From the NCBI RefSeq assembly GCF_019578655.1, contig NC_063260.1, positions 27,924,888 through 27,988,887 on the forward strand: 64,000 nucleotides of DNA, written 5' to 3'. This stretch comes from Ricinus communis (taxonomy: Eukaryota; Streptophyta; Magnoliopsida; Malpighiales; Euphorbiaceae). The position numbers and the translations under genes are program-made. The number at the start of each line of letters is the position of its first letter. Position 1 is the stretch's first letter. Below are positions 26,050 to 40,000 of this stretch, piece by piece. The notes under the pieces are model-generated. The model searched no databases and was not told the DNA's origin. It saw only the letters and a program-made list of their open reading frames with translations.

Positions 26050-27452
26050 GTTACGGAAGCTAGTTTATTGATAAGTAGTAACTCGATGAATTTTTATAAT
26101 TATTTATTATTTGGATAAAATATATATCTCCAAAAAAATAAAGAAAGATTCCTTCTGTTACATTTCAATCCTTTTTTTCTTTTAAAGAAAGTTACATTTC
26201 AGTCCTTAAACAACGATGTTGGCTCTTTCAACCCATTTCCTAAATTTATTTACAAAATAGCATTATAATCCATCTAAATTATGTAGAAATGAATAAAAAT
26301 AAATATCAAACCTTTCTATTTTTTTAAATTGATGGCGATTCGTTCTTAAAAATAAAATTGATTTTCTTTATTTTTGAAAACAATGTAGTAATTTTTTTCA
26401 ATTATTTTTGCATTTAAAAATAATAATTTATACTTAAATTAAATAAAAAATTGATATTATTTCCAACTTAAATTATTTGAAAAATTAAACTCGCTTAACC
26501 GAAGAGTAACAAAAACAATCTAATTTATATGAAGGCATATTATAGAAATATATTTCTAAATTAAAAAAAAATATAGATTTTAATTTAGTTTAAGCATAAA
26601 TTGAGTTCTTGAAATAAAGAATTGTAAATATTAGAGTATATTTAACAAATTTGTGGAGAATTGTTAGATAATAACAATAGTGGGCAAGGTTAAGGACAAC
26701 TAAAAATTAGAATGTAGTTTCAGCCTAAAATAACCACTTCAGTACCTCTATTTTTCTAATTTTGCATATTGATTTATTTAGTTATGATAATGATGAATTA
26801 ATTGTTTTTAAAGGATTTTAAATAGAAGAAAGAATAACTTGCCACAATAAAGATTAACATACTTTTTCCAAAATTCATATAAAGATTTAGAAAATTTAGT
26901 TACTATTGTAAGTCTAATCTTATTTTTACTTTTCTTTATTTTGGTTACCCAATTTATCATTATCAAAGGTAATTTACAAAGATTTATATGCAAGTATTAC
27001 ATAGTACACCTTGCACACTCTACAATCTTGTGTAGGGTTACAAAAAATAGATTGAGGAGTTTCTTTTTCATTTTTTACAGGTTAATTATATTTTATAAAC
27101 ATTTAATAAAACTTTAATTTCATTAAAGAACAGAAGTAGAGAAATAAATATTTAAGATTTTCTAAAAGGGCTTGATTAAAAAGAAAGTTTTTTTCTTTTT
27201 AAGAAAACATTGTTTTAGGGTTGGACTGTTTTTTTTTTTTTTTTTTAATAAAATTCCTTCAAAAATGAAACAATAAGGATAAAAGGATCGATGGATGGAA
27301 TTTCGAAGTTACAGGTACTGAAATGGTAATTTTATTTTCTAGCCTTTACTAGTTACTGCCGTGGCATTACCAGTACCCAACAATGGTAGGCCACTAGTAG
27401 TAGTAGTAGTAATAAATGTTGTTTCAAATAATCCATTATCTAATTTGAGAAG
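26050..27452. other. Divergent intergenic region between UFM1 and BAM8
   Basis: This 1.4-kb A/T-rich segment separates two head-to-head genes and must hold both promoters. No clear TATA or known operator stands out. A T run lies at about 27229-27246 and a (TAG)n tract at about 27394-27412. Confidence 0.5.
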
Positions 27453-30400
27453 ATGACCAGCAACAGCAATCAAGATGTTTTGCTTGATCCCCAGATTGAT
27501 CACTATTCTCAAACCCAATCTCAACCGCAGCCCCATCCAGTCCAATCAAATTCCCACCACATCCAACCGCAGCCACGTCGTCCACGTGGCTTCGCGGCAA
27601 CTGCAGCAGCAGCAGCGGCAGCAACGGACCCCACGAACACTACTGCGGTTAATGTCTCAGGTAGAGGAAAAAGAGAGAGGGAAAAGGAAAAAGAGAGAAC
27701 AAAACTTAGAGAACGGCACCGTCGCGCTATTACCAGCAGAATGCTGGCCGGTCTTAGGCAATATGGTAATTTCCCACTCCCTGCACGTGCTGATATGAAC
27801 GATGTTCTTGCTGCTCTGGCTCGTGAGGCTGGTTGGACTGTTGAATCCGATGGCACTACTTATAGACAATCTCCTGCTCCTAGTCAATTGGTTAGTGTTT
27901 TCCATTCTAATTAATTATTTTCTCTGTTGGTTTTGTTTATATAAACTTTGTTTGGAATAAATTAAGTGAATTAAGTTCTTTGTTTTTGAAAGAATCGAAT
28001 TCTGGCAACTATAAGCTTCCAAACATGATAAAATGGTTTGAATATTTTTAAAATTTCAACTGAATTCTATTTAGTCAATACTCGCATTTGGAAAGCATGT
28101 ATTTGCTATAATCCAATTCTTTCAACTTTAGAAAAAGCATTAGGCATGTTTAAAGAAATGAAATCATGCCTAAAGATTCACATGATTTGGAGAAGAATTC
28201 AATTCAATTAAGCTTTTGACATGATTTATTTTTAATCGATGCCTAAGAAGTTTTTTTCTTATCCGGAGTTCCCAAACAAGGTTTATAATAGTGTCTAATT
28301 GTGCTTAGGGATCATTTGGTGTGAGATCAGTTGAAAGTCCAGTTTCCACTGCTAAAGCAGCCGCTGCATTGGAATGTCATAATCATCATCAGCAGTCTGT
28401 TTTGAGAATCGATGAGAGTTTGTCACCGCCGTCTCTTGATTCTGTAGTGATGACAGAGGGAGATACGAGGACTGACAAATTTGCCCCTCTCACTTCAGTT
28501 GATTGCTTGGATGCTGATCAGGTATTTGTGCTACTGCTGTAATTTTTCCTTATTTTATTACCATTATCTTTTAGATATAATTCATGAAGATAACGAGCAG
28601 AGAATCTTTACATATTTATGCTTTTCTAATTATCCTATTTAATAGCTAACGTTGGCAGTTACAAAAGATTCCTATACCTGACTTTAATACACAAGTAACT
28701 AGCTACTCTCCCATTGGATAAGCAACTTGTAATCTTTTTAATCCTATTGGATGAGAAATCACTCAAGGTTTCAGAAAGAAATAAAACTTAAATCTGAATG
28801 AGATTGCAATTTATCTTGCAAAACTTTTGCATCTAGAATTTCTTACTCGTCAGAGGCAAGGTTCTTTTAACATCATACTTACACCTAGTTTAACTGTTAA
28901 ACACAATCCAAAAGGAACATAACTGTGGAAGAATCTCTCTACTGTCGCTGATTGACAACGGGGTCGGGAAAAAAAAAGGCAATATAAACATATACATGGA
29001 GCCAAAGTTGCTTTAGACATTCTTAATGCTTGAAATCATAATATTTAAGGGATTTAGCCTCCAAGTTTGGCTATAGTAAAATGGGCATATTTTAAATGGG
29101 GAGTTTGCTACAGCTTCTTCTTAGCTAATCAGGAGTTCTCAAATGAATGTGAAAAACAAACAAAAGCAGCAAAAGTGTTAACACACTCTCCAATCCAACC
29201 GATGGTGCCATTATTGGTTTTATTTGTATTGTTTGTGTTTCCTTGCTTTTTCTCCTTATTTGACTTGTGTTATATGATCTATCAGTATATTGAGTTACTG
29301 ACTTGTGTTATTTTCTTTTCTACTATTCCTTTTTCTTTTCCTTGCTTTACCACAAATGAGGTGACTACAGCTTTTTAAGTGCCTAGCTAATCCCCTGGTA
29401 CAAGCAACCTAGGTTCTATAGCACCACAATGTACCAGGTTGATTCCTTGAATATGGCACTATGCACTAGTCAAGAGACACTGCGATAATATCATAGAGTG
29501 ACCCTAGGGACATAGAAGGCATGACAACCATTGGGTCAACCCTGGGGGCTTCTTTTTACCTGTGATGAGCTTTTTGTTTCCTTTAATTGCCTACACATTC
29601 CAATGATCTTGCATGTGCGTTAAGCCATAAAATCATGTCTAATTACTGGTTGACTCATGCAGCTTATACAAGATGTTCGTTCTGGTGAGCATGAGGGTGA
29701 TTTCACAAGCACTTCATATGTTCCTGTTTATGTAATGCTTGCTGTAAGTTTTTGCTTTCTGCTTCTTGCTGGTTCAGTTTGTTGTCTTATGGTTTAAATT
29801 CAAATTCTTATGGATCTCCTTTGCACTTATCTGCATTTCTTCTGCGACATTGCATTCTATATGCATTTACTTTATGCTTGGAATTCTTATAGCATCTTTC
29901 GATTATAATTTTCATGCGGAGCTTCTATTACATTTTCCTTTCCAAATGCTAAAATTCTTGAACTGTTGTGGCAGACTGGTTTTATCAACAATTTTTGCCA
30001 GTTGGTTGATCCACAAGGTGTCAGACAGGAGCTAAGCCATATAAAGTCTTTAGATGTAGATGGTGTCGTAGTAGAATGTTGGTGGGGAATTGTTGAAGCA
30101 TGGGGCCCTCAGAAATATGTATGGTCTGGCTATAGGGAACTCTTTAACATCATCCGGGAATTCAAATTGAAATTGCAGGTGATGTTTTGTGGTGTATCTG
30201 ACATATCTGCACATGGTCAGAGTACAAATTTTATATACGACCATTCCTTTATCTGCTGTTTTTATTTATTCATGTTTTCTTTGGCCAACAAAGACCAGTC
30301 ACATTGATTTTGTAGATGTTTTGGCCACAATAAATCTGTTGTTTTGTATGGGGGTATAACTGACTGATTCATTTTCAAATGTTGCAGTTATACCTATTTT

Positions 30401-30747
30401 GTGATATTTTAATTGGAGCTTCAGACTGAACTTTCCTGATTTGAACTTGAAACTAGTTTCAATCCCAAATTTTCTTAAAAAAAGTTAAAATCTGCCAGAG
30501 GATGCGTTCTTCAATAAATTAACAAATCAGATTTTGTGATGGTCGATTCTCTCCCCTTCAGGATTTCTATATGTGAAATTCTTGTAGTGAAAGAGATATT
30601 TTATTTGTTGATAGTTTCCAAACAAGTTTTTGTTTGCCAGAATGACCTGATATGCTTGAAATTGCCATTTCCTAGTATGGCCAAGTGTATAGGTCTCTGT
30701 GCTCTCTGCTTAGTAATCTAATCTCTCTCTCTTTTCTCTCTCTCTTT

Positions 30748-30829
<82 letters not shown>

Positions 30830-33800
30830 ATGTAAAAGTCACAGACAGAGGCTAGGTTTTCAGGACTTGCAACCATTTTAATGCATTTCAGAGTTTTTAA
30901 ACTGTTTAATTAAGTGTTTCTTAAATCACCCGAGTATATCAGTAACTGGATTGCCTCTCTCTTACATAGTATAGTTCTAAGAGCTTTTCTACGTGTCACA
31001 TAAGGACAAGATGTACAATGTAGATAGAAAGGATTTGAAATTGCATCCTTGTCTTCAGCTGGATATTTTGTTTGTTTCTTGCGAGCGAGAATATATATTA
31101 TGATTGTGAGAAATGTCCAAGTAATTCCTCCCTTAAGGTTACTTTTTTCCTAATTGTCTTTTATGGTTTTGGTTAAAATGGAAAATGCCATCTTCATAAT
31201 TGCCAATTTAATTTGAGACCTTTTTCTTCAATCTTGAAGGTTGTAATGGCATTTTATGAGTATCAAGGAAGTGATTCTGAAGAAGTTTTGATCTCCCTCC
31301 CTCAATGGGTTTTAGAGATTGGGAAAGAGAACCAGGATATATTCTTCACAGACCGTGAAGGAAGGAGGAATACCGAATGCCTATCTTGGGGTATTGACAA
31401 GGAACGAGTTCTAAAAGGGAGAACTGGCATTGAGGTATTAAAACATTGTTTTTACTTCTTCTCTGCATCCTGAGGTTTTAAAATATCATTTATGAAGCCA
31501 CACTTGTTACTCCTATGCATCTTGCTTGCACCTAGTTTTGATACTCTCTCTCTCTCTCTCTTAAATCTCAATTAATATCACTTAGAATTTGCTTGTAAAT
31601 ATACTGTACTTAGGTATTTGAATTATCTCACATCTGGGGAATATATCCTAGGATCAGATATGCATCGCAATCAGTCTTTCTTTTCAGGTGACTTGATGTA
31701 TAGTTGCTTATAGTCTTCCGTTTATCCTGAAACCCCAGTTTCAAATGAGGATATTTGGACCCCGGTGGGTGCTTTGACATGTGGAGTCAGTGGACATCCA
31801 CAAAATTTTGAGATAAAACCCAAGTCCAAGTCCTAACAAATACCCTTATTAAATGAGTCCAAGTTATTTTGTTCCATGTCTAGGTTGAAACATGGTAGAA
31901 ATAAGTTGCACAGGAAGAGAGCACAACAATATGAGGGTCTGGGAAAAGAGTTTAAGGTTTGCTCTGCCAATTATAGCCCTCTGCATAATACTCGCTTTCC
32001 TTTTTGTACATCATGAGTGCATCTGCCATTTTAGTTGTTTGTTAACCTTTGCATAGACTTCAAGCAATTATTTATTGATTTCTGTTGAGCATTGCAATTT
32101 TGAAATATGTACAGGTTTATTTTGACTTCATGAGAAGCTTCCGAGTGGAATTTGATGATTTGTTTGCAGAGGGTATAATCTCTGCCGTTGAAATTGGGCT
32201 TGGAGCATCTGGGGAACTGAAGTACCCATGTTTTCCTGAAAGGATGGGATGGAGATATCCTGGTATCGGTGAGTTTCAGGTATCTGTTTAAGTTGACGCC
32301 ATGAGTATCTTTTCCTTTTGTGATTCATTCAGAGACATTTGTTGTTGTTTGTAGGCTGCAAAAGAATATTATTAGATGGGGAAACTGCACATCATGTTTA
32401 TGTACATCTCCATGATACATGGCTGTTTGCATAGTTGAAAAAAATCACTTTCAAGAATGATTCATCATGATTTTGAAATTTTATGTAAATCAGTTGTACG
32501 CATGATAAGTGAATAGTTTTCTGATTACACTAACAGAGATAAGTAGTTTAATTTTTGTTTTAGTTAATCTAGAGTGTTTTCAATATTTTAATATGGTAAC
32601 CTGTGATGTTCTTATAGAATCACTACAGTAGCTAGTAATTCAAAGTGTTCTAGAATTTCTTTGGATAGATCTCACAGTCATCCCTGAAGATATCACTTAT
32701 GCACACTATTGTTCTTAAACCTTTTCTAATTTAAATATGATTGGACATTTATTTTCTTATTAATAGAATCCTGAGAGCTCCCAATCCAGCTTACAAATAA
32801 AAACAATTTTAAAAGATTGTGAGGCTTTAGGGGGAGTGAGAACTAACTCAAGTGAAAGAGGGAAAGAGAGAAAATTTGGAGAGAGAAGAGAATAATTGGG
32901 AAGGTGAGTAGAAAACATAGAGAAATGCAAGAGAAAAAAGTAGGATCTGGTCTCATTTTCAGAGGAAAATTGAAAAGAATACATTTAATGGAGTGCACAT
33001 CAACAATTCAGTAGAATTCAGAATCTCATGTATTATGGCATGAGGGATACTATTGACATTAAAATAAATGTTCGATGATTTTTAATTTATAATTTGAAGT
33101 GTAAGTATAACAATGTGCATCACTCACAATTTCAAGGACTAGAGTAAAATTTTACCCTAATCTCGTGTGCATAAAGTTTTCATTTAATCTTTATATGTAT
33201 GAGAATCTAGAAAGAACAATGTATGATTTGTGTGTGTCACTGTGTCACTAAACGTGGCACTATCAGAACTGTGAAACCTAACACAATACTGCATGATTGC
33301 TGTCCCATGCTTTGCTATCATCACTAATTTGCTTTTTTCTGGTTTGATTCTTCATTGGACTTCATATGTTGCTTATTGTAATTCAGTCAGTCTATTTTTA
33401 TATTTAACTCTAAAATTGGCCCTTTTTGTACAGTGCTACGATAAATATCTACAACAAAATCTACGCAGTGCTGCTCAATCGCGGGGGCATCCTTTTTGGG
33501 CTAGGGGCCCTGATAATGCTGGTCAATATAATTCCAGGCCACATGAAACTGGGTTCTTTTGTGAAAGAGGTGATTATGATAGTTATTTTGGGCGCTTTTT
33601 CCTCCATTGGTATGCCCGGACGTTGATAGATCATGCTGATAATGTCTTGTCTCTTGCAAGCCTCACCTTTGAGGATACAAGGATAATTGTTAAGGTGAAT
33701 ATGCGCGTAGTTTAATTTCTGTCATAATATGTTAAAGCTGAACTAATGGCGTTCTGCATTGCTATTTTTCTAGCAGTGCTAAGGGTGCAATGTCTTTTTT

Positions 33801-35490
33801 GTACTGAACTGTGATGATGGTGGGACTGTTTATTGTTAGCACTAGTGTGCTTTTAATGGTAATGTAGTTGATGGGGTGCTGTTGGTGTCAGTCAGTATTG
33901 GTGATGGTAGTTTATTTATGAATTACTTGCACTTGCTTTTCGATTGAACACCACGTGGAAACAAGTGACTTTTTGTAAAGAGAATGCTAGCAAAGAAAAG
34001 GTTTTAGCTTGTTACATTTAAATTTGCAAAGCAAGCTAAAGTGATAATGTTGTTTCTTCTGCTTTCCTTTTTTCTTTTTGGAAAAGTAATCAATAGATAA
34101 ATTAAAGATCTTAATCCACAGATTCCAGCAGTTTATTGGTGGTATAAGACTTCTAGTCATGCAGCAGAGCTAACTGCGGGATACCATAACCCCACAAACC
34201 AGGATGGCTACTCTCCAGTTTTTGAGGCTTTGAAGAAACACTCGGTCACAGTAAAATTTGTATGCTCAGGACTGCAAGTTTCTGCTCATGAGAATGATGA
34301 AGTACTTGCTGATCCCGAGGGCTTGAGTTGGCAGGTGATGATCCTTTCTGTTGTCTCTCTATAACCTCCTAGTTTCTTAGGTTACCTTGCTCTTGGATGT
34401 TGCAAGGAACTCAGGGCCAATGCTGTGTGAAAAAAGTTTCTCAGTATTTAATGTTGACATTACGTAGACTGCTATTACCATGTAAATGTGGGTATTAATT
34501 GGTCCATAGCTGATTCTGCAGGTTTTAAACTCTGCTTGGGACCGAGGACTGACCGTAGCTGGTGTGAATGTGCTTTCATGTTACGATAGAGAAGGGTGTA
34601 TGAGAGTGGTTGAGATGGCAAAGCCAAGGTGCAACCCTGACCACCGACAGTTTGCATTCTTTGTCTATCAACAGCCATCTCCTTTGGTTCCAGGAACACT
34701 TTGCTTCACCGAGTTGGATTACTTCATCAAGTGCATGCATGGTAAGAATAAACCCTAACACATGCATGATCCTTAACATAACATTGAATCTTTTATTTGG
34801 TTTTCCTTGCATTTTGGCAATTAAAGCGTGGCATGCATTTTGATTGCAGCTAAGAAGTTTCATTTTTAATTTAAAGAGAGACCTCTATTAATGATCAACA
34901 GGTCATTTAATTGTTTGAAAAATCATTTATCGGCACCTTTTATATGACCATAATGTAGGAGCGGGGAAATCCACCACACAGAAGCATTACAAGAGGCTTT
35001 GTCATTCTCACACTTAATCTGGAAGTTAAAAAAAAGATTAAAAAATATATCATCTCTTTTATCATAGATATTTCAGATGAATATATTATGTAACATGCTG
35101 TCATTGGGATCCATTTATCATGAGTGCATTATAAAAGTTTGTTTCACTGAATGAATCTGACTCCAAAGTTAGGTCATTATGTCATCCATCTGACAGTTGA
35201 CCAGAGGGAATATCATATGCCCATGGTCTTTCATGCCTTTAAAGATAGGTTTTGTTGGATTCCTTGAATTCAGAAGTGAACTGTGAATTCTCTAACCACA
35301 CAGTTTATATTTGCTGTATATGGATGGGCTCCTGCAACTCTGTATGAACCTGGTGTCCTTTACTGATATTTACAAAATTATTGTACCCAAAAATTCATCT
35401 GTTCGTTTGATATTCTATTGTGTGTTTTGCAAGTTTATTCATATTGATTTGGTCTTTGCAGGAGATTTAACGGGAGATATAGTATCGTGA
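27453..35490 (+). CDS. BAM8: Beta-amylase 8: BZR1-type DNA-binding domain fused to a degenerate beta-amylase
   Basis: BAM7 and BAM8 are nuclear proteins with a BZR1-like DNA-binding domain and a glycosyl hydrolase 14 domain. They act as transcription factors on brassinosteroid-linked genes and have little or no amylase activity. Exons are 27453-27890, 28309-28521, 29663-29743, 29975-30178, 31240-31434, 32115-32279, 33434-33694, 34122-34334, 34522-34741 and 35462-35490, giving 672 residues. Residues 1-70 are Gln/Pro/Ala-rich. The DNA-binding region ([41 protein letters not shown]) spans about 70-135. The amylase domain runs from about 230 to the end. The proton-donor Glu is kept (E411 in ASGELKYP). 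The usual FHQCGGNVGD loop reads [11 protein letters not shown] (His to Tyr at 318). The catalytic-base Glu of the AGEN motif is Val605 (AGVNVL). The wording ([32 protein letters not shown]) favours BAM8 over BAM7. Confidence 0.94.
30722..30830. repeat. Compound (CT)n-(CA)n microsatellite in a BAM8 intron
   Basis: An interrupted CT tract of about 64 bases passes directly into a CA tract of about 45 bases, inside the intron between the exons ending at 30178 and starting at 31240. Confidence 0.95.
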
Positions 35491-37043
35491 CAGGTAGTGG
35501 AGTTTTCCCTTGGATAGACTGAAATAGAAGCTAATTCCAACTGCAGTCATATTTGCAGCTTCAAGCACCAAATTTGGAAGCTCTTGTTTGAAGGTCGTCA
35601 TAGAGTATGCAATAGTTGCTTGTTTTATTGGTTATTGCCTAGTAGTTTTTCCAACTACCAAAGCGTTCGTTCTCTACCTGAAAAATGTCAGCGGAGGTAA
35701 TTGGACTAATTCCGGAAATTGTACATAACCTTAGTATTATTATTAAGGATGCTTTGATTTGCGCAGAGCAAGATTCCCATTTTCTTGGAAATGGTAAGTC
35801 CAAACATTTGACCCTTTCTTTTTTTTTCTTTTCTTTCTTCTCTCTCTCTTCAACCATTTTTTTTTAATGCTTTTAATAGTCTTTTTTGCCCATCTTAAAT
35901 CCCAAAAAACAAAATTCAAAAGAAAATACAAAAAGTTGATCTGTGCCATGGCCTGTCTTAATTTATTAATTTATATTAAAATTTATTATAATAAAATATT
36001 ATATTAATACTAAAATTAATTGTAATTATGTTTTATATATATTTCTTAAGTTTATTTTAAGTATTTTCTCACCTAATAACTCATAAATGTTAAATAAATT
36101 ATAAAAAAAAAAATAAATTCTTTTGAAATTATATAAAAGAAGAAGATAAATGTCTATGTTTTGATATTCCTACTCATATGATCTAAGGTCATATCCAATT
36201 TGTATTGAGGCCAATATTTCCTTGTACGTGGGACACATTCAATTTATATTTTTTAGGGTTAGTATTCATGCCAATGGAAGGAAGCTTACCTGTAGTTGCT
36301 ATTCGTGCAAATGCATCGACGTCGTGTTGTTTGAAACTTTTGGAGAAAAAAGAATTGTAATTTAAGACCAACTCCAAACTAAAACGGTAAACGTTCTCCT
36401 TTGATCTCTTTTTTTATCCAAGAATAAGATTAGGAGTTGCAATAGATTGACAAAACGACGAAAAAGAACAAACAAACAATTGGCCCTTGTTATTAGGTTA
36501 TAATAAACGAAAAATATCATTAATAGATCTTCTTGTAAATTTGGAGAGGTTCAAAATTATGGGACACTTTGTAACTTTGTTTTCTTTTGAATACCATCTG
36601 TAAAGACCAATTATCAGCAGTTTAATGTTTGTTTGAATGTGCTACATCAAAGAAAACTAACTAGAAGTTTTTAGTTTCATACAATGAAGAGGTCCTTTTC
36701 GACGGATTCATCATTTTAGTGATTCAAAGAGGACCAAGAACAGGGAAAGATATAGATTGATGTTGATAACCTTCTTGCTTAAAACAATGCCTCAAGCTAA
36801 GCACTAAATTTGTCCCAAAGACCAAAGGAATATTATATCAAGTGAAGAATAAGATATACTTCGCCCCTCCCAAGCTTCAATTCCAACCTCAAACATCACC
36901 AAGGTGCTGACCTCTAATCAGTTGGAACCAAACATGACAACCAATGTCCTGGCAGAAAAGGGTTCAAGTTTTCTGCAATTTCTTTTTCATTTTGCATTTT
37001 ATCATGCTAAATTACTTGTACTCTGCCGGACAAACTAGCCATC
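35491..37043. other. Convergent intergenic region between BAM8 and the RING gene
   Basis: The left end should contain the BAM8 3' UTR. The rest is A/T-rich, with no family motif in any frame. Confidence 0.5.
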
Positions 37044-40000
37044 TTAGTTTTTCGAAGGGAATGAATCAGGACTGCAAACATCCCCACGACAAAGTGGACA
37101 TAACCTGAAACAATAACAAAGTTAACAAAATACTTCTGTATCAGGGACGCTTAAACTAGATTAATACAACTGAAGTCGATCATCTGACAGGAGGAATATC
37201 ATACCAGAAGCTATTGTGCAAGGTATGAACATGATGACATAACGAGAAGTAGCCAGATAACAAAATCATAATCCAATGGAATCAGAGCTTTTTTTTTTTT
37301 TTTTTTATAATTTGTGATGGAAACTTGTGCAAGCCATTTAATTTTATGTGCAGTATAATGAATGTAGAAATGAATCGAGCAGTGTATCAATGTAAAAAGT
37401 TTATTTGTTAAACAATGCTCAAAAGTTCTGGGACAAATTTGAAAGAAGCATAGCATAATGCAGAAATGAAATGCATAACCTAAGGTTCATTCCATCTAAT
37501 GATTTACATTCCACACAATATGATTTTTTTAAGCAGTCTCATCCAGCCAACAGAAGTTCTTTTCTGATACTAGACACTTTGCTCGGCTTTCTCTTTGTTC
37601 AACTTTCAAATAGTTTTATCAAAATGTTTCAGCAATTATCACTAAATACAAGACTGGTATTATCAAATATCCAAGGATTTGCAAACTCTTTTGTCTCTAT
37701 TTCAAAGACCTGTCCAACTAAATTTATGCATTCTCTGCAATTAGTCTCACGAAACATTACAGACGTAGTTAAGAATTAAGAAATGAGTCGCTCAAAACTT
37801 ATTTAAGGAAAAAAAAACAAAACTTGAAATGATTTTTCTGCCTGCCATCTCTCTCTTCCTCTTTCCACATCAAAATTCAGGAATGCTAAAATCTTGCATC
37901 ACAACAGTATAGCTTCGTAAAATCAGTTATATAACAAGAAAGCTACATCTCTACTGTAGGGATGAAGTCTCTTAAGAATTTCTCTCTGGTTTTGTCATTG
38001 TAGAATTTTGGGGGATGTTTCACTTTGTAGGCTCCAATAATTTACAGTTTCCACCCAAAAAGAAAAAAAAAAGAAACAACAAAAACAGAAAGATGTTTGG
38101 ACTCTTAACCCCTAGTTTAGAGTGTGCAGTTACCATGAAAACTAGAGTAGTGTCTGAAACCAAATGGTTGGCATATCAAATTGTACCATCCAAGCGGTCG
38201 ACCCATCAAAATGATGGGTCACACCATTCTAAACACCACAACCAGAAATCATGGCATTTTGTAGAGTTACCACCTTAATATCTTGGCCCGACTTACCAAG
38301 TTCATCCTCAAGCAAAAAATACAAATGACATTTCTAACAACAGTGGTGTCAATAGGTTCTCAATGAAATTGCAATAAGAGGTGCATGATGAGAAATCACT
38401 TGCACACCACATTGTAGACCCTCTTACATCAACAACTAAATCAAATTTTAACTGACAGATCTACTTTTCAATAATAGGACTACTTCAACTTCAAAGCAAT
38501 GTGGGCACTTTCTATCTTCGCTGGCATAATGATTTGGATTTGGAAGGAGTAACAAATGAATGATGTGGGAGTGGAAAAAGTAAGTTTTAATACGTTCTCT
38601 AGAAATAATCTAGATATTCTTCTTAACCTTTTACTTGTAATACCATTTATTCTTTCTGTTTTTCAAACAAAACAACAGTTTCCATGTGTGTGATGTTTGA
38701 TAAGTTCGCCAGTAGCTAATAGGTAACTTGAATTGAACATAAAGATACATGAGGGTTTCAATTGAGCAAAAATGTGTTTCAACTGCAACCGGAGGAAAAA
38801 GAAGTTGTTGAGAAAAAACCACAGGATCAAGGAATTTTTAACGGCTACCTATTAATGAGGATGCATGCATGGATGTGTAAATATTATATGTAGTGCGTCT
38901 GGTTATTGAGGGGGTGAGAATTTTATTGTTAGTTACAAGTATAGAATTTAAATGAAAATGAGAATGATGCAATAGACAAATCCTGCATCATACCTGTGAA
39001 TCTCCTTGAGCCACTTGTCTATACATGTTCTATGAAATTCATGATGGCAAGGCAGAATCCGCATGCTGTCCCCTTCCTCATACTCCACAAGGCAGATATA
39101 ACATCTGTGTTTAGAAGAGAGGAAAAGATATTAAAAAGAAAAAGTATTGGGACATGACCAGCAATAAGTACTTACATTTGACTAAGAGTGATACACAAAG
39201 TAACTGGACCAGATTATGCACAAAGTATGCAGAAGGAAGAGACATGCTTTCACTGACAACCTCATCAAACACTATTTTCATGCACAAAATTGGAAACAAG
39301 ATAAAGACCACAACTGAAAATGAGGTTATTTGTAGTACTCGTAAAGATATTGATATATTCTATCCATCTACATGTTAAATATTTCATACCAGACTGTCAT
39401 ACATAGTGATTAACATGAGGCAAGATCACTCTTACTGCATGTTGTCGCATAACTATTTTATCACACAGGCAAATACATATTCTAGTTTCTAATTTCATAA
39501 GGCAAAACATACTTTAAAAAAGCTCTTTTAATCATCAGTCCACAAGTAATGAAAGAAGAAAAAGACTATAAGTTTATAGATCAGTCAGAAAACAGATACG
39601 TCCCTACAGCAGTCATGGATGGCTAAAGGCTGATATATCAAACAATAGGTGTCTGGCTACCCTGAACAAGCTTTAAGTCCACAGTACAGTCTTATTAACC
39701 AGCCAACTAAAATGTGAGTAGCTCTCATAATTAAACACTTACTGAGCTGTGTCCTCATTCTGATGTTTCTGTGACTTAGTATATAATTTGACAGTCAATC
39801 GATCCACCACTTCCTTAGGTGCAGGTATAGATCCAAGAGAAGATATTGAAGGCTGAGAGGACAGCACCGCAGATTGCTGGTGAATTTCATCCAGAACCTA
39901 ATTAAAATATATATAAAAGATTCAACTTATAGAGGTGGTAATGGAATTAATCAAATACTGGAAGATGGCTGTCAGTGATATTTATAGTGTATTACCTCAA

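Noticed and set aside
29385..29590. G/C-richer patch in a BAM8 intron
   Set aside because: It stands out in composition but shows no open frame, repeat structure or recognisable element ends.
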